Assembly: GCF_000001735.4 (NCBI RefSeq)
Contig: NC_003076.8
Span: 4,340,001 to 4,404,000, forward strand
Origin: Arabidopsis thaliana
Lineage: Eukaryota > Streptophyta > Magnoliopsida > Brassicales > Brassicaceae
Length of the DNA: 64,000 nucleotides
Direction: 5' to 3'
The notes beneath the pieces were generated by a model that was not told where the DNA came from, ran no database searches, and saw nothing but the letters and a program-made list of their open reading frames with translations. Positions 34,718 to 47,566 of the stretch are shown piece by piece. A program made the position numbers and the translations under genes. The first letter of the stretch is position 1, and each line of letters opens with the position of its first letter.

Positions 34718-37700
34718 TTAAAAACCATCACCACCGAGCTCATCCGGTTGCCAAATTTTACTGTTCTTTGAAGTTTCTTCCTCTTCCATATTCTTAGTTC
34801 TTCCAGATGCATTCTCAGTTGAGTTCTTATTTTCTCCATCAATTTCCATTAAACTCCCTTGTTCTTCAATTTTAATACGAGGGTCTTGTTGGAACCTCAC
34901 AGCATCAGGGTCATTCTCTACATTAGTAGGTGCACAACCATCATTGTTAAAAGATGGTCTAAAAGAGCTGCTGGTACCATCATGTCTATAACCAAATCGT
35001 CTTCTCTCAGCATTAACATCAACACCAAATCGTTCAGAATGAATTTGACCTTCAAAGAAATCATCACTATAGTCAACCCTTTCTCGAGGATCCAAGTTAT
35101 TCATGTTTCCATGGTTTCTATGTACAACATGATCAGATGGTTTCCTAAATGAGTTGCCATCTCTTCCATAACCTCGACCCCTTACATAACCTCGGCCCCT
35201 TGCATAACCCCGGCCCCTTCCAGCATTCGATGGTCTATGCGAGAAAGGTGGAGAATTGTGTCTTCTGACAACCATTTCTCTTGAATAACCAGAATGGTCA
35301 GGCGAGCTCATCCTCTCCACTTTGTAACCTGAGGGTGATCTTCGATGAGAAAAGTCTGTATGCCCACTGAACTCTTCCTGTGATCTATTCCTGAAAGACG
35401 AGGATGAACCATCTGATCTTTCTCTTGATCTAACTGGAGATCGTGAACGAAATCCAGGAAAATCTCGTTTGGGGTTGTTTACAAACTTTGTTCGTCCTCG
35501 AGCAAAACCACTCCGACCTCGATATGGACGTTGGTGATTCATAAACAGTGGTTCTGTGTTGTTGCATTGTAATCCCCTTGTGAATTTTTCACCATCTCTA
35601 AATCCGTGAAATGCAGATGTATCCTCTTTATTTGTTGGTCCTCTATTATATGAAAAGCTAGGGGATCTTCTCGGAAAGGAGTGAGCATATGGTGTAACTC
35701 CATCATTTGCAGGCCGTCTCCCTCTCTGAAAATTACTCATAAAAGCACCACCCCGACGAGTGTTTCCATGATTATCAAACTCAAATTCTGCATTCACAAG
35801 ATGAGAGTCATATTGAATTTTAGAAACAATGAGCTTTGTTTTTCCATAAAAAAACTTAGATAGGACTTTACTTTTTGTGTCCTGGTCATGCAGATTGCTT
35901 TCTGTGTTATCAGGTAATCTCCTTCTGTCAGGTATGAAATTTAACCTTGGGCTTCTCATAATTCTGCCATGGTACCTCTCACGCGAGAATTTGCAGGATT
36001 CATCACTAGCAAAAGAAACAACAATGGAGAAATTAAATACACAAGCTTTCAATAAAGTACGAAACCAAGAAAGGATGGAGGTAAGAAAAGCGCTCAGAAA
36101 TATCACCTCCCTCTGAAAGTATATTCCCGCGGTTCGAGTGGGAAATCATGAAATCTATCTCTTTCCATTCGGGGTGGCACAAAGCTGCCTGAAGCATCTA
36201 GTGCCTTAACTGGAGATTTAACCTGAGTTAAGTTTATAATTCGACTCTGACTACCGTCACTGCACTCCATAGGAGAATCATTGTCAATAGTAGACATTTC
36301 TGCCTTGAGTGAAACTGGACTACTGTTATCTACTATTTCAGGGTTTTCAATGCCGCCTGACACTGTAGAGACACCTGACGTTCCTTCACCATCCTGAACT
36401 ATCCGGCCTTCAGTTTCACCTGATCCATCAAATATTCTACTTTGAAGTTCTGGAGAATGCCTCTTAATATGAACTTCAGTACTTGCCATTTCGACTAATT
36501 TCAAACATGATTCATCAACAGTATAATTATTAAACTTAATTGATGATTAGGTAGAGCATGCTTTAATATGTTTATTACCTGTATAACCAAGAAGTGCAGG
36601 TTGACTCCCTTTTTCTTCCACATGGTTAGAATTATGAAAGTGGACATGGCATGGAACATTAATGTTCCTTTGTTCAGTTTCAGAACCACCACACTCAGGA
36701 TGTGCAACCTCATTACTTTCCGTGAAAACGGCAGCTGGTCCTTGGACCTTCCCGTCATCGCACAAATTTCTTTTGCCAACTTGCTCCTTTATTACTCTAG
36801 ATAGATCATAACCACGATCTGATTCAAACCCATAACTGTATAACTGTTCCTCTAGCTCCTTACCAGGTAAAGTAATCTTCTCTTCATCATTTCTGGAAAG
36901 TTCATCAGTTCCACGAGAATTACAAGGGAGTTCTTTCGATATACAAGGCTTGCAATCATCTAGTATTTTCTCTTCAGTCAAGGAAGTAACATTCACACCT
37001 GAAGCATTGAGGTTATGATCTCCATGACCAGAATAAGTCGTGTAAACTCCACCATGTTTCAGCACTTCGCGTAATTTACCATTAGCTAAACTGCTACTCT
37101 GGCCCGAATTTTCTTTTGATGTACAGTCAGGATCACTCTGAACGCCTGGAATTATTGTCATTCCACTCAAGGGCATTGGTGCATTGCTGATACCATTTGA
37201 ACAAGGTAAATATTTATCCTTCTGATATGGCGTAGAACTTGTAGGTAAATCAGGGATCTCATTTGATTGCATTATTGGGGTATGGGGATGATTCAACATT
37301 CCATCTTTCCTATTGAAAACTTCTGATTGAGAGAAGGTATTTGGCTCAGCCTTTATTGATATAGGAACCACTGTCTTCAAAATGCCAAATGAGGGACTAT
37401 TTCCTTGGCTGAATCTGCCAATACCCTCATGTTTCAGTCCTTTAATAGATAGCCCGATTGGAGAAACTTGAGTACTCTCTGTTGCCTGCCTAACACTCTC
37501 TTCAATGATTTCTGACTTCACAGTCCTAAGGTTCACTGAACACACATTCCCAGCTCTTGCCTCTGATGTGGTAGCTGGTAGAGAAGGAGATTTCTCAATA
37601 GGAGGATATGAACTGAGGCCTAGACTAAGTGAGCATGTGGGATTAACATGATTATCAAACTGCATCAACGTCACCTTAGGAGAACTAAATCCTACACTTT

Positions 37701-38647
37701 CCTTCTGTCTTTCAGAAACAGACTTTGTAATAGCAGTCGTATCACGACAACTTGATCTCTCTATGTCACGAAGACTTCTGTTACTGTTTAAGAATGCACC
37801 ACTTGTGCGATCTAGAGCATCTTCCCAAACATCCATGGTAGTATTCAAATCCCAATTTTCTCTGTTCAGGCCACTGTTGCCAGATTTGGTAGAAGTAGAA
37901 TCTGTGTTATGAGCGGGACAAACTCCCTTGCTTAATGACAAATTCAGTTCTGTAGGCTCTTCATTCTTCCAATATGGAGAATTGTTTTTAGTGTTACAAC
38001 TTAGCTGTAAGGAAACAGTCTTAGCACCAGAAGATGCTTCTGTTTGACACTCTCCTCTGAGAGTTTCCTTGTCACCTGTCTTCCGGACTATATCATGAGT
38101 CTTAAGAACAGTTTTTTCTACTTTCATCCGAGTTTGATTTGAGGGGACAACAAGACCAGCATGTTCAGCACCAACAGGAAGCTTTCCCATAGGAAAATGG
38201 ATTGAACTGCCAAGTACGTTAGAACTAGAAGGGATGTCAAAGCCTGCCAATGGACTGGAGTGAATTGGAGAACTTGGCTTCTCAAATTTCACTCTAGTTT
38301 GGTCAAAAACTATGTTCCCAATGCTCTTCCCTTTACCAGAAATTCCCACAGGAACAGATGGTAATGAAGAGGTTGGTTCTCGACCAGTCATTTTCTGAGT
38401 TTCGTCAGCATGAGCACTCCTAGTATCACCTTGCTCATTAGGTTGTGGAATCTGAGTGGAGACAGCTTCTTCCATTTGCGGCTGAACAAGGTACTTCCTC
38501 TTCTTGATTGGAATATCACTGCAGCTCCATGTAGATGGTCTGATCCTAGGCTGAATGAGACAGAGGAAAAACACATCAATATGGGAATCTCAAAAAAATG
38601 TCCGAAGAGTTAAAGTGGGGAATAAACACCTCTTGGCTTCCAGACAT
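34718..38647 (-). CDS. Uncharacterised RG/RS-rich protein, about 1193 residues
   Basis: Five coding exons on the minus strand: 38630-38647 (six codons, MSGSQE), 36579-38550, 36107-36494, 35872-36005 and 34718-35787. All phases match. The first 650 or so residues are disordered and Ser/Pro/Asn-rich with repeated IKAEP/VKFEKP-type lysine-glutamate motifs that could be SUMO sites. The C-terminal third is arginine-rich: RS-like (RSRSPVRSRERSDGS) and RG-like (GRGRGYARGRGYVRGRGYGR). These suggest a nuclear RNA-associated protein. No folded domain is recognised. Intron 35788-35871 is 84 bases, a multiple of three and stop-free, so a 1221-residue form is possible. I recall the matching Arabidopsis locus only as an unknown protein. 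Confidence 0.85.
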
Positions 38648-40431
38648 AGTTGAACTTCGAGGGTCCTAATAAAAATCAAAACTTCACTCTTGTACCTTTT
38701 TACAGGCTAACTCCAACTAACACACCTACAAGATCAATATCATTATAAAGCAGAGAAAAAGGCAAAAGAAGAATTCAAATTCAAATGGATTTCAGATGAA
38801 ACAAACATAAATCCCACAAGGTATCTATCTAACTAGACCCTAATAGACGCAAGTAAACAGTGAATCCAGAGATCAACAAGGCCCCTATAGAAAGGAAGAA
38901 CAATCAAGAAGAAAAAAATGAAGTCAACGATAAGATTACAAAAAAAGTAAATCAGAAAGTAATATGGTTAGTGGAGAAAAATCTGAAAAAGTATCCAAAA
39001 AAGGATTGAATCCAATACGTAAAAACAAGATCGAAGCTAGTTACGTAAGACTCACAGAGCAGAGAGAAGAGTAATCAAAGAATTAGAGGTTCGCAAATCT
39101 ACCGACAAAAACAAAATAAGTGTGAAAGAGAATAAGAAATCCAGATTTAGGGAAGAAAGAGAAAGGTGTTAGGGGAGAGAGAAGAATCTACCAAAAGAAG
39201 GAAGAGTGATGGAGAGGTTTGAGTGATAATGGATGATGAGGATGATGATGCAGTTTCCAGGAAAATTAAATAAAAAGTACAGTTTAGATATGAAATATAT
39301 GAAGAGAAGGCTACACAGAGAAAGAGAGAGATGCTAAACTTTGACAAGGGCCACACAACTCTGCAGCAGCAACTTTGCCTCTTTATAACACAGTTTGACT
39401 CATCCACCCTTTTTTTTTTTTACACGGCTTTTTCAAGAATTATTTATAAATATTCGGATTTATAAAATCGATTCAGCGAATTATAATAAAGATTTGTATA
39501 AGACTGTAGTTTTTCAGAATTTTTGAAAATCATTATTACATGGTTATATGTCTATATGTTTAAATTTAGTGTTCTCATTTAAGTTTTGCTGACTAAACAG
39601 TTGTGGTCCTTGTCTCAAAACAAAATCCATTCATTTTTTTTATAATTATGATGTTTTTTTTTTTTTTTGTCATCCAAAATTAGTTAGGACTCAAACAAAA
39701 TAAATATTAAATCTTATGATTATTGAAAATTAAGAAATTATATTTATTTCTAAAGTGAAAAATAAATAAAGATTGAGTATATACTGTACTTTATTGCGCC
39801 GTCGCCGGACTAAATATATGGGTGTGGTCATGCCGGCTTAATCCGATTAGTATGCCTAGGTTTAATTTCACACTAATCCGGAATTAACTCACTTACTTTT
39901 TCTGCTCTGGTCCATGGTTTTGATAATGGGCCTTATGAATTCTTTCCGTAATGGGTTTTGACTAATAAAATATTTTTTGGTGAAAAGAGCTAGCTCCACA
40001 TTTAAGAGAGCAACTACTATATTGACCAGTCAAATATCTCCTACATTTATTAGTATTACTGTGGAATATTGAAAAATAATATCAAGAATTTAGTCATTTA
40101 CCAAAATGAGCCAGATATTTTACCGTAAACACAAAGTTACAAAAGAAAAGAAGAAAGAGAGAGAGAGAGTCAGGCGTTACAGAAATAAAGGGAAAAACGA
40201 AAGTTGCAAAATTTTAGTAACAGCTAACTCCTGCAAACAAAACAAAAGCTTCGTCTGTATCTATCTCTCCCTTCAGACTCGGTCTCACCCCTACTTCTCC
40301 GATACAACCAAAACCCAAAATTAATTTATTCCCATTATCAACCCATATGTTTATGGGGTTTTGATGATCAACCATTTTGCAACACTTTTAGATTTGCGGA
40401 AAAACCAAAGAGTTGAAGTGAAAGAACAAAG
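38648..40431. other. Divergent region between RG-rich gene and NPH3 gene
   Basis: The left part (to about 39400) is likely the leader of the minus-strand gene, perhaps with an intron because the first coding exon is only 18 bases. It includes GA-rich and CT-rich tracts. The middle (39420-40100) is AT-rich with no coding signal and T tracts. A GA microsatellite is at about 40155-40170, in the presumed NPH3 gene leader. Confidence 0.45.
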
Positions 40432-42497
40432 ATGGCTAGCTTGAAACTGGGTTCCAAATCTGAAGTCTTTCATCTTAGTGGTCACACATGGTCAGTCTTC
40501 TTCTTCTTCTTCAATCGCTTAAATCATTCACTAACAAAACAAAACGTTTCATCTCCTTTTGTAATCTGATCAGGCTTTGCAAGACTGGTCTTAAGCCCGA
40601 TGTTATGATCCAAGTCGTAGACGAAAGCTTCCATCTCCATAAGGTACCAATTCTAATCGACTCAAAACTCTTTTGAATTTCTAAACTCATACGTTCACTT
40701 TTTTAACTTGTCTTGTTTTCAACATCAGTTTCCTTTGTTGTCAAGAAGTGGATATCTAGAAACTCTGTTCAGCAAAGCCTCTGAGACAACTTGTGTTGCT
40801 CAGCTTCATGACATTCCCGGTGGTCCTGAAACATTCTTGCTTGTAGCTAAGTTTTGTTACGGTGTAAGAATTGAGGTCACACCTGAAAACGCTGTGAGTC
40901 TCAGATGTGCAGCAGAGTATCTCCAAATGAGTGAAAACTATGGAGATGCAAATCTCATCTATCTCACTGAGAGTTTCCTCAACGATCACGTATTCGTAAA
41001 CTGGGAAGATTCCATCAAGGCCCTGGAGAAATCATGCGAACCAAAAGTGTTGCCTCTCGCTGAAGAGCTTCACATTGTTTCTAGGTGCATTGGTTCTTTA
41101 GCCATGAAGGCTTGTGCAGAGGACAACACAAGTTTTTTCAACTGGCCAATCTCACTACCTGAAGGAACCACTACTACTACTATATATTGGAACGGAATAC
41201 AAACAAAGGCCACGAGCGAAAACTGGTGGTTCAACGATGTATCATCGTTCCTAGATTTACCAATGTACAAAAGGTTCATCAAAACTGTTGAATCCAGAGG
41301 CGTAAATGCGGGTATCATAGCAGCATCTGTCACACATTACGCCAAACGGAATCTTCCTTTACTTGGTTGTTCTAGGAAATCTGGTTCTCCTTCAGAGGAA
41401 GGGACTAACTATGGAGATGACATGTACTATTCACATGAAGAACAACGAAGTCTCCTTGAGGAAATCGTGGAACTTCTCCCGGGCAAAAAGTGCGTTACAT
41501 CGACAAAATTCTTGCTCAGGCTTCTTAGGACATCAATGGTTCTGCACGCGAGTCAGGTCACTCAGGAGACTCTGGAGAAGAGAATTGGAATGCAGCTAGA
41601 CGAAGCTGCTCTAGAGGATTTACTAATACCAAACATGAAATACTCAGGTGAAACACTCTATGATACTGACTCTGTCCAGAGGATTCTTGATCACTTCATG
41701 TTGACGTTTGATTCAAGTATTGTTGAGGAGAAGCAAATGATGGGAGATTCTCATCCTCTTAAGTCCATCACAAAGGTTGCTAGTCTGATAGACGGCTACT
41801 TAGCAGAGGTGGCGTCCGATGAGAACTTGAAACTATCGAAATTTCAAGCACTTGGTGCTCTAATCCCGGAAGACGTGAGACCAATGGATGACGGTATCTA
41901 CCGTGCAATAGATATATACATAAAGGTAAACTACTTAACCTAAATCTTCAATGGTTTCAAAGTTACTATGAGTTGCTTGCTTCTTAAGTATCATATTAGT
42001 CTTTTAGATAATGCATGTATGATGTATCTAATTTGGAGCTATATCAGGCTCATCCATGGCTAACAGAGTCAGAGAGAGAACAGTTGTGCCTGCTTATGAA
42101 TTGTCAGAAACTGTCATTGGAGGCATGCACACACGCAGCACAAAACGAGCGTCTACCATTGCGGGTCATAGTACAAGTCCTGTTCTTTGAACAGATGCGG
42201 CTTCGGACATCTATAGCAGGATGGTTATTCGGCTCGGAGGAAAACAATGACACAAGCGGCGCGTTAGAAGGAAACAAGAACACAAACGCAAATATGGTGA
42301 TGCATGGGATGAGAGAACGCGTATTCGAGCTTGAAAAAGAATGTATGAGCATGAAGCAAGATCTTGATAAGCTTGTCAAGACAAAAGAAGGACGCAACTT
42401 CTTCTCTAAGATATTCGGATCAAGATCTAAGACTAAGACTTCACCATGCGGTAAAGGAGGTGAGGACGCTCTAGTGATTCCTGAAACCAAAAATTGA
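40432..42497 (+). CDS. BTB/POZ and NPH3 domain protein (NRL family)
   Basis: Four exons (40432-40490, 40574-40643, 40729-41925, 42048-42497) give 591 residues. An N-terminal BTB/POZ domain covers about 28-130: [20 protein letters not shown], then [20 protein letters not shown]. The NPH3 domain follows (about 200-480), with the [22 protein letters not shown] block shared by the family. A C-terminal coiled coil ([20 protein letters not shown]) ends in a basic tail. NPH3/RPT2-like proteins are thought to act as CUL3 substrate adaptors or scaffolds near phototropins and PIN proteins. This member's role is not evident from sequence. The YAxxWL-type motif region reads [12 protein letters not shown], as in many diverged members. 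Confidence 0.93.
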
Positions 42498-43072
42498 TGG
42501 AGAAGAGAAATGACTAATAACGACAGTTATATGATATGGTCTTAAGACACTTTGATCACTTTTGTTCTTGAATTTTACATGTTTTGCCTTTTTCTTTTAT
42601 GCAATTCTTGCTTGCTTATAGGGTTTGAAAGACTACATGCGGACAGTAAAACTATTTTTTAGGTATGATAGAAAAAATTGGTCTTCTAGTGAATAGAAAG
42701 TGGTCACTGTAACCATTCAAATCTTTCAATATGCATCCAAGAATTTTCTAAAAATCTTGTTCATCTCACAACTATATATCAAAAATTTACTTTGTCCTAG
42801 TTATTGGGCCTAAGACCCATAAATACTCGGTTACCCAAAAAAAAAATTCTAGATCCTGAATTCTGATACACTGCCGTTTTTTCAATTCTATCTTCACAAT
42901 GCTTGTCGTTTACACATAACAGCACGTTGTTAGTCCGTGAAATAAACAAACGGCACGCATAAACCCCAATACTCAAACAAGTATTAATAATTCTGCTATT
43001 AGGCAGAGAGAGGGCGGCTCTGTTGTTGATCTTCTTCTCCGGTGACTCTTACTCTCTGTGTAAAAAAGCAAA
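42498..43072. other. Spacer between NPH3 gene and RRL
   Basis: Presumed 3' UTR of the NPH3-family gene, then promoter and leader of the DUF155 gene. No open frame of interest and no clear TATA box are seen. Confidence 0.5.
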
Positions 43073-44808
43073 ATGATGCGTTCCGTTGACGTCTACGTGA
43101 AAACTCTAGGCCCTCCCGTCCGTTCAATTCTCTACTCGATCTTTACCTCTCAGCAAAAACCTTCGTCGCTGCCTTCGCTTCCATTTCACTTTTCGTTGCG
43201 TTCGTCGTCGAATATTCCCACTCGTTGTTTCTCCAATGTCGTTGCGAAATCCAATTCTCCGATTTACGATTTTCAAGGATTCCGAAATCTCTTCACTGAG
43301 AGGGCTATCTCTTCGTCTACGACGACCCCCGTCGCTTCTGCTCAGCCGCAGCAGCTTCAGAATCAGAATCAGCATCCAGCTGAGGTTGATGAAGAGATTT
43401 CTATGGGCTTAGAGGACGAAGCCAAGCTTTCTATTCCTGTGCGAGCTTATTTCTTCTCCACTAGGTATAATTTTGTTCACAAACTTTAAAAGTGGATGTA
43501 TTTGCCAATGTGTTTTGATGATTGAAGTAGTTTTTGGATTGTAAATTGTGTGCAGCGTTGATTTGAGAAGCTTAATAGAGCAGAACAAGCAGAACTTCAT
43601 CCCACCTACTTCGCGTATGACTAACTATGTTGTTCTTAAGTTTGGCAATCATTCTGATCCCACTGTAAGTTCAATCTTATACCTTTATTCAGTTTTATGA
43701 AGCTGAGGTACCTTCTCATTGTGAAATGTTGATTCTTCTATGGATTGTTTCAGGATACTACTCGAGGACGCATAAGTGGGAGTGAGTCTATTTACATGGT
43801 AGTATTTCATTATGGATCGATTGTCTTGTTTAATGTAAGGGAACATGAGGTTGATGAATATCTTAAAGTAGTGGAGAGGCATGCCTCTGGGTTGCTTCCA
43901 GAAATGAGAAAAGATGGTGAGTTGCTTGCTTTTCTTTTGCGCTGTGTGCTGTTTTCGCAATGTTGCTTACTTTCTCATATCTCTGGTTCTGTAAAACTGT
44001 AGAATATGAAGTAAGAGAGAATCCAAATCTGGACACATGGATGGAGGTAGGACGGGATTTTATCAGGTTGCAGTTCTTGAATACTGATGGGATCAGAACC
44101 ATAGGATGTGTTCTGGGCCAGAGTATTGCTCTGGATTACTATGGCCGGCAGGTAACCATGTCAAATCCTTACACATTGTATTCTGGAATGTGGAAAAATG
44201 AAAAGAGATATAACTGTGTGTGAGCAATCTGTTTCTGTTATAGGTTGATGGTATGGTAGCAGAATTTACTGAGATAAACCGTCAGTTGGAGATAACAGGA
44301 ACGTTTACAATGAAAAGGAAAAAGCTGTTCCAGTTGGTTGGAAAGGCTAATGTGATTCTGGCTGATGTGATTCTGAAGCTTGGTCTTTTTGAGAGGTAAA
44401 GAAGGAAGAAGACTCGATGCCTATCTCAGACTAGTTTTGTGGATAATTGCGACTGACTTGTGTTTTGGGAAAATTGCAGGTCAGATATAGCTTGGAAGGA
44501 TGCGAAATATGGTCAGATATGGGAGTTTCTGAGAGATGAATTTGAACTGACACAGAGTTTTGCAAACCTTGATTATAAGCTCAAGTTTGTAGAGGTATTA
44601 TTATTATTATCATCCACACAATCTTTCTCCTATTTTTCGTTGTGTCGGAAAATAATAATAATTATTGGTGGTTTTGCAGCACAACGTTCGTTTCCTTCAA
44701 GAAATACTTCAGAACAGGAAATCAGCTACTCTGGAGTGGCTAATCATTATCCTGATTAGTATGGAGATCGCGATTTCTTTCTATAATATGTCTCGGGCAT
44801 CCTTGTGA
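43073..44808 (+). CDS. RRL: DUF155/RMD1 family mitochondrial protein, RETARDED ROOT GROWTH-LIKE
   Basis: Seven exons (43073-43464, 43556-43664, 43754-43916, 44003-44151, 44244-44395, 44480-44594, 44680-44808) give 402 residues. The first 70 or so residues are rich in Ser and Arg with few acids, fitting a mitochondrial presequence. A DUF155 (RMD1-like) domain follows, from about residue 120 (IPVRAYFFSTSVDLRSLIEQ) to about 370, including the NIVVFHYGSIVLFNV type segment. A C-terminal transmembrane helix (WLIIILISMEIAISFYN) is typical of yeast RMD1/RMD8 relatives. The locus order corresponds to the gene I recall as RRL, linked to ABA signalling through mitochondria. Molecular activity is unknown. 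Confidence 0.9.
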
Positions 44809-45384
44809 TCGAGATCATCCTCTGCCATTTCTAAAGCATATTCATATTCTTTATTATGGTTACCACTTTTCTTCACAATGCAAAGTGATAACTTTATAAC
44901 AAAGCTCATAAATAAGAATGAGTTTAGGAGTTAGGACTACGTTTGTTACAGATTCTCTTTGCATTTAAGAGCCTGCTTCTTTTCAGTCCAACAAGACTTG
45001 GTTATGCATATAAAATCATTTATTTCACAGGTGCAAGCCTTCTTTTAATTTCAATTTCAATGTAGTGTTGTTATATTAATAAAAGTGAAATTACGAAGCA
45101 AAATGAGGTTTTGAACTATGAGAATAAGGATTGAGAAATGTTTTCTAATGAAAACTTATATACACCAAGTAAAATAAGGAGTCATTGCATAAAGAAAGAG
45201 AAGAAGGGTAAATAAAATGAAAGATGTACTCGAAGGTGACGAAAAAAAAAGTCCATGCAAAATAGAAGTCATCCACACAACAACATACAATAATATCGAA
45301 TACCACCAAATAAAGTTCCAAAAAGAAATGATAAAGGTACACACAACTCCTCAAGTTCAAACAAGAAGTATGATACAATAAAAA
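44809..45384. other. Convergent 3' spacer
   Basis: Between convergent 3' ends of RRL and the RRM-like gene. AT-rich, no coding sequence recognised; open frames here are short and low-complexity. Confidence 0.5.
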
Positions 45385-46373
45385 CTAGAGAGCAACTCCA
45401 TAGGATGGGGCAAGATTATTATTAATGGAGGATCTGGGAATGTATTTTCGAGCCCAAACATGTTTTCCATTAATGGTGTACTTGTTCCTTTCGATCCCAT
45501 CACTTACAATCTCCGGTATCATGGCTGCAGAATGTAACACCATCTTTGCATACAGCGCCTGCTCATTCCCTTCCCCTCCAGGCATGATTATCGCTTCTAT
45601 AATCTCTCCAAATCTCCTTCAACACCCAAACACACACACCATTTAAACACTCCACTACTATGTATATGCATGCCTTATATATAAAGGTTTTAGTAGTACC
45701 TGGTGAAGTAGGCATGCACTTCAGCTTCAGAAAGCGGGTATCCTCTAGAAAATGTGAGGAAGACAGTCCTGTCGTCTTCCCTTGCTTGCTCATCCTCAGA
45801 GAATACACCAACCTTGCTTGTTCTTGTTGTTGCTTGTTGTTCACTTAAGAACTGGCTACTTGATCCAGCTTTATGAACAGCCTTGCTAAACCCCAAGTGC
45901 TTCATATCCTCTATCACCTTTTCCTTCTCAGCTTGCACGCATATATCCTCAAAAGCTGGGTAACATATACTGGTTAAATGCTTCTTCATGTCAAGAAGAA
46001 TGCTTTCACGGTTCTGGTGGATGACTGCGAGAGTAAGGTACTCTCCAGTCATCCGCGTGATCAAAGGTATGATTTTTTTCCCAAAGTTGGCAACAAACAT
46101 AGAGAAATTTTCGTAGGACAAACAACTCAGACACATAACAACTTCGTCAGCCACTGTGTTGATGAAGAAATCAGGTAAAGAATTAAAGTTGACGATTAGG
46201 TTGCTTACAAGACCACTTTTCTCGAGATAGAGGAGAAAGCTCATGACCTGGAGAGACTGATTAATGTCTCGCCTTAGTCGCACGACAAAACGGCGGAAAA
46301 GGGCTCTGTCACACTTGTGGAAAGCATTGAACTCGTCTCGCGTCACGGCTACTGCAGATGAAGATGAAGCCAT
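45385..46373 (-). CDS. Hypothetical protein with degenerate RRM-like C-terminus
   Basis: Two exons on the minus strand (45700-46373 and 45385-45616) give 301 residues. Residues 1-160 are helical and without a recognised domain. From about 202 the sequence TVFLTFSRGYPLSEAEVHAY, followed by FTRRFGEIIEAIIM and later KYTINGKHVWARKYIP, has the strand-helix-strand spacing of an RRM, but the RNP1 aromatic residues are not obvious. It resembles a small Brassicaceae family of RNA-binding-like hypothetical proteins, by general memory. The acceptor of exon 2 is an AAGGAG tandem, so a 300-residue form lacking one Arg is possible. Function unknown. Confidence 0.8.
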
Positions 46374-47566
46374 TAGTTAGTCTTTGCAACGCAGGTATGA
46401 GATTATCTGGTGATACTGATAAGTGATGAAAAGATAGATATAAGTAAGAGTGATTAAAAGGAATTTACTGAAATGTTGAATATGTAAATCTGGACAGACA
46501 TTGTTTTCTTTATAAAGAGACCCAATTATTCATGAACCAATGTCTATTCTTATTTTTTCTTGAATTGTCCTATCCATTCCTATTTATACTCTGTCTTATA
46601 TTTAGCTATTTTCATGTTTCCATATTATTTTATTTTCTGTCTTCTTGATACTAGTTTTAAACATTCCTATGTATTGTTTCTTGGAGTCCAGTTGTACAGC
46701 ATTTTATTTATACTATATGGTCTATTCATATATGGCCAAGCAATTTCTTCTCTATGTCATTTAAATAAACTTTTCCAAGGATGTTTTGTTCCATATTGTT
46801 TGGTTTCAGAGGCTCAAAGACTTATTGACTTTCTTGAGCTTAAACCTTAGCAAACCAAGACTGAAGTAGTTTGATGCAAAACAGAGTCCAACACATGGAA
46901 ATGAAACATAATATATGCAGAGAAAAGAACAGAGACTTTGATAGGAGAAAGGTGAGAAAGGAAGAGAGAACACACATAATATTTATGCTAAAGTCTGGGC
47001 CGAGTCACATCTCGGAATCCACTAGAATAAGCAAGTTACAAGAGGGAATTCCACAGAGAAAGAGTCTCACACTTGAGATCTCTTCTCTGTTACACTCTCA
47101 AGAGAAAAACCAAAGATTACACCTTTTTAATGGCTATCTCTCTCTCTTGCTTGCTTTCTACATTGTATCTCTCTCTTGCTCATTTCCCTTTGCCACGTTC
47201 ACAGCATAGCTTCATCTTATATATACATGTGAGAACACCTTAGATCTAGTGCTTCTCCAAAACGCTCCACTTTGAATTCACATAAAGACAAATTGTCCTT
47301 TCTTGGCGCAAAAGCATGACTCAACCATAGTTTGTTTACACTTAACTATAGTTTCATTTTCTTCGCATATAAAATCCACACATATGAATATGATATAAGA
47401 AATGGAGATGAAAGAAGAAGCTCCACAACATTCATATAAAGTCAGAAAATGTCAGCCAAAACATTCTCTTATTCACAGAGAGATGATGTCGTTTGGTAGA
47501 ATACTGTAATACACAAAAATAAAGTTTTAAGTTCATTTACAAGAAGAAAGGCTTATATCCCATTGT
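46374..47566. other. Spacer between RRM-like gene and CHLH 3' end
   Basis: Contains the promoter of the minus-strand RRM-like gene at its left and the CHLH 3' UTR at its right. It is T-rich with CT-rich runs near 47140-47180. Frames at 46560-46850 and 46871-47209 look random. No mobile-element signature was seen. Confidence 0.45.

Noticed and set aside
46560..47209. Two frames of 96 and 112 codons between the RRM-like gene and CHLH
   Set aside because: Low-complexity or random content and no conserved motif.
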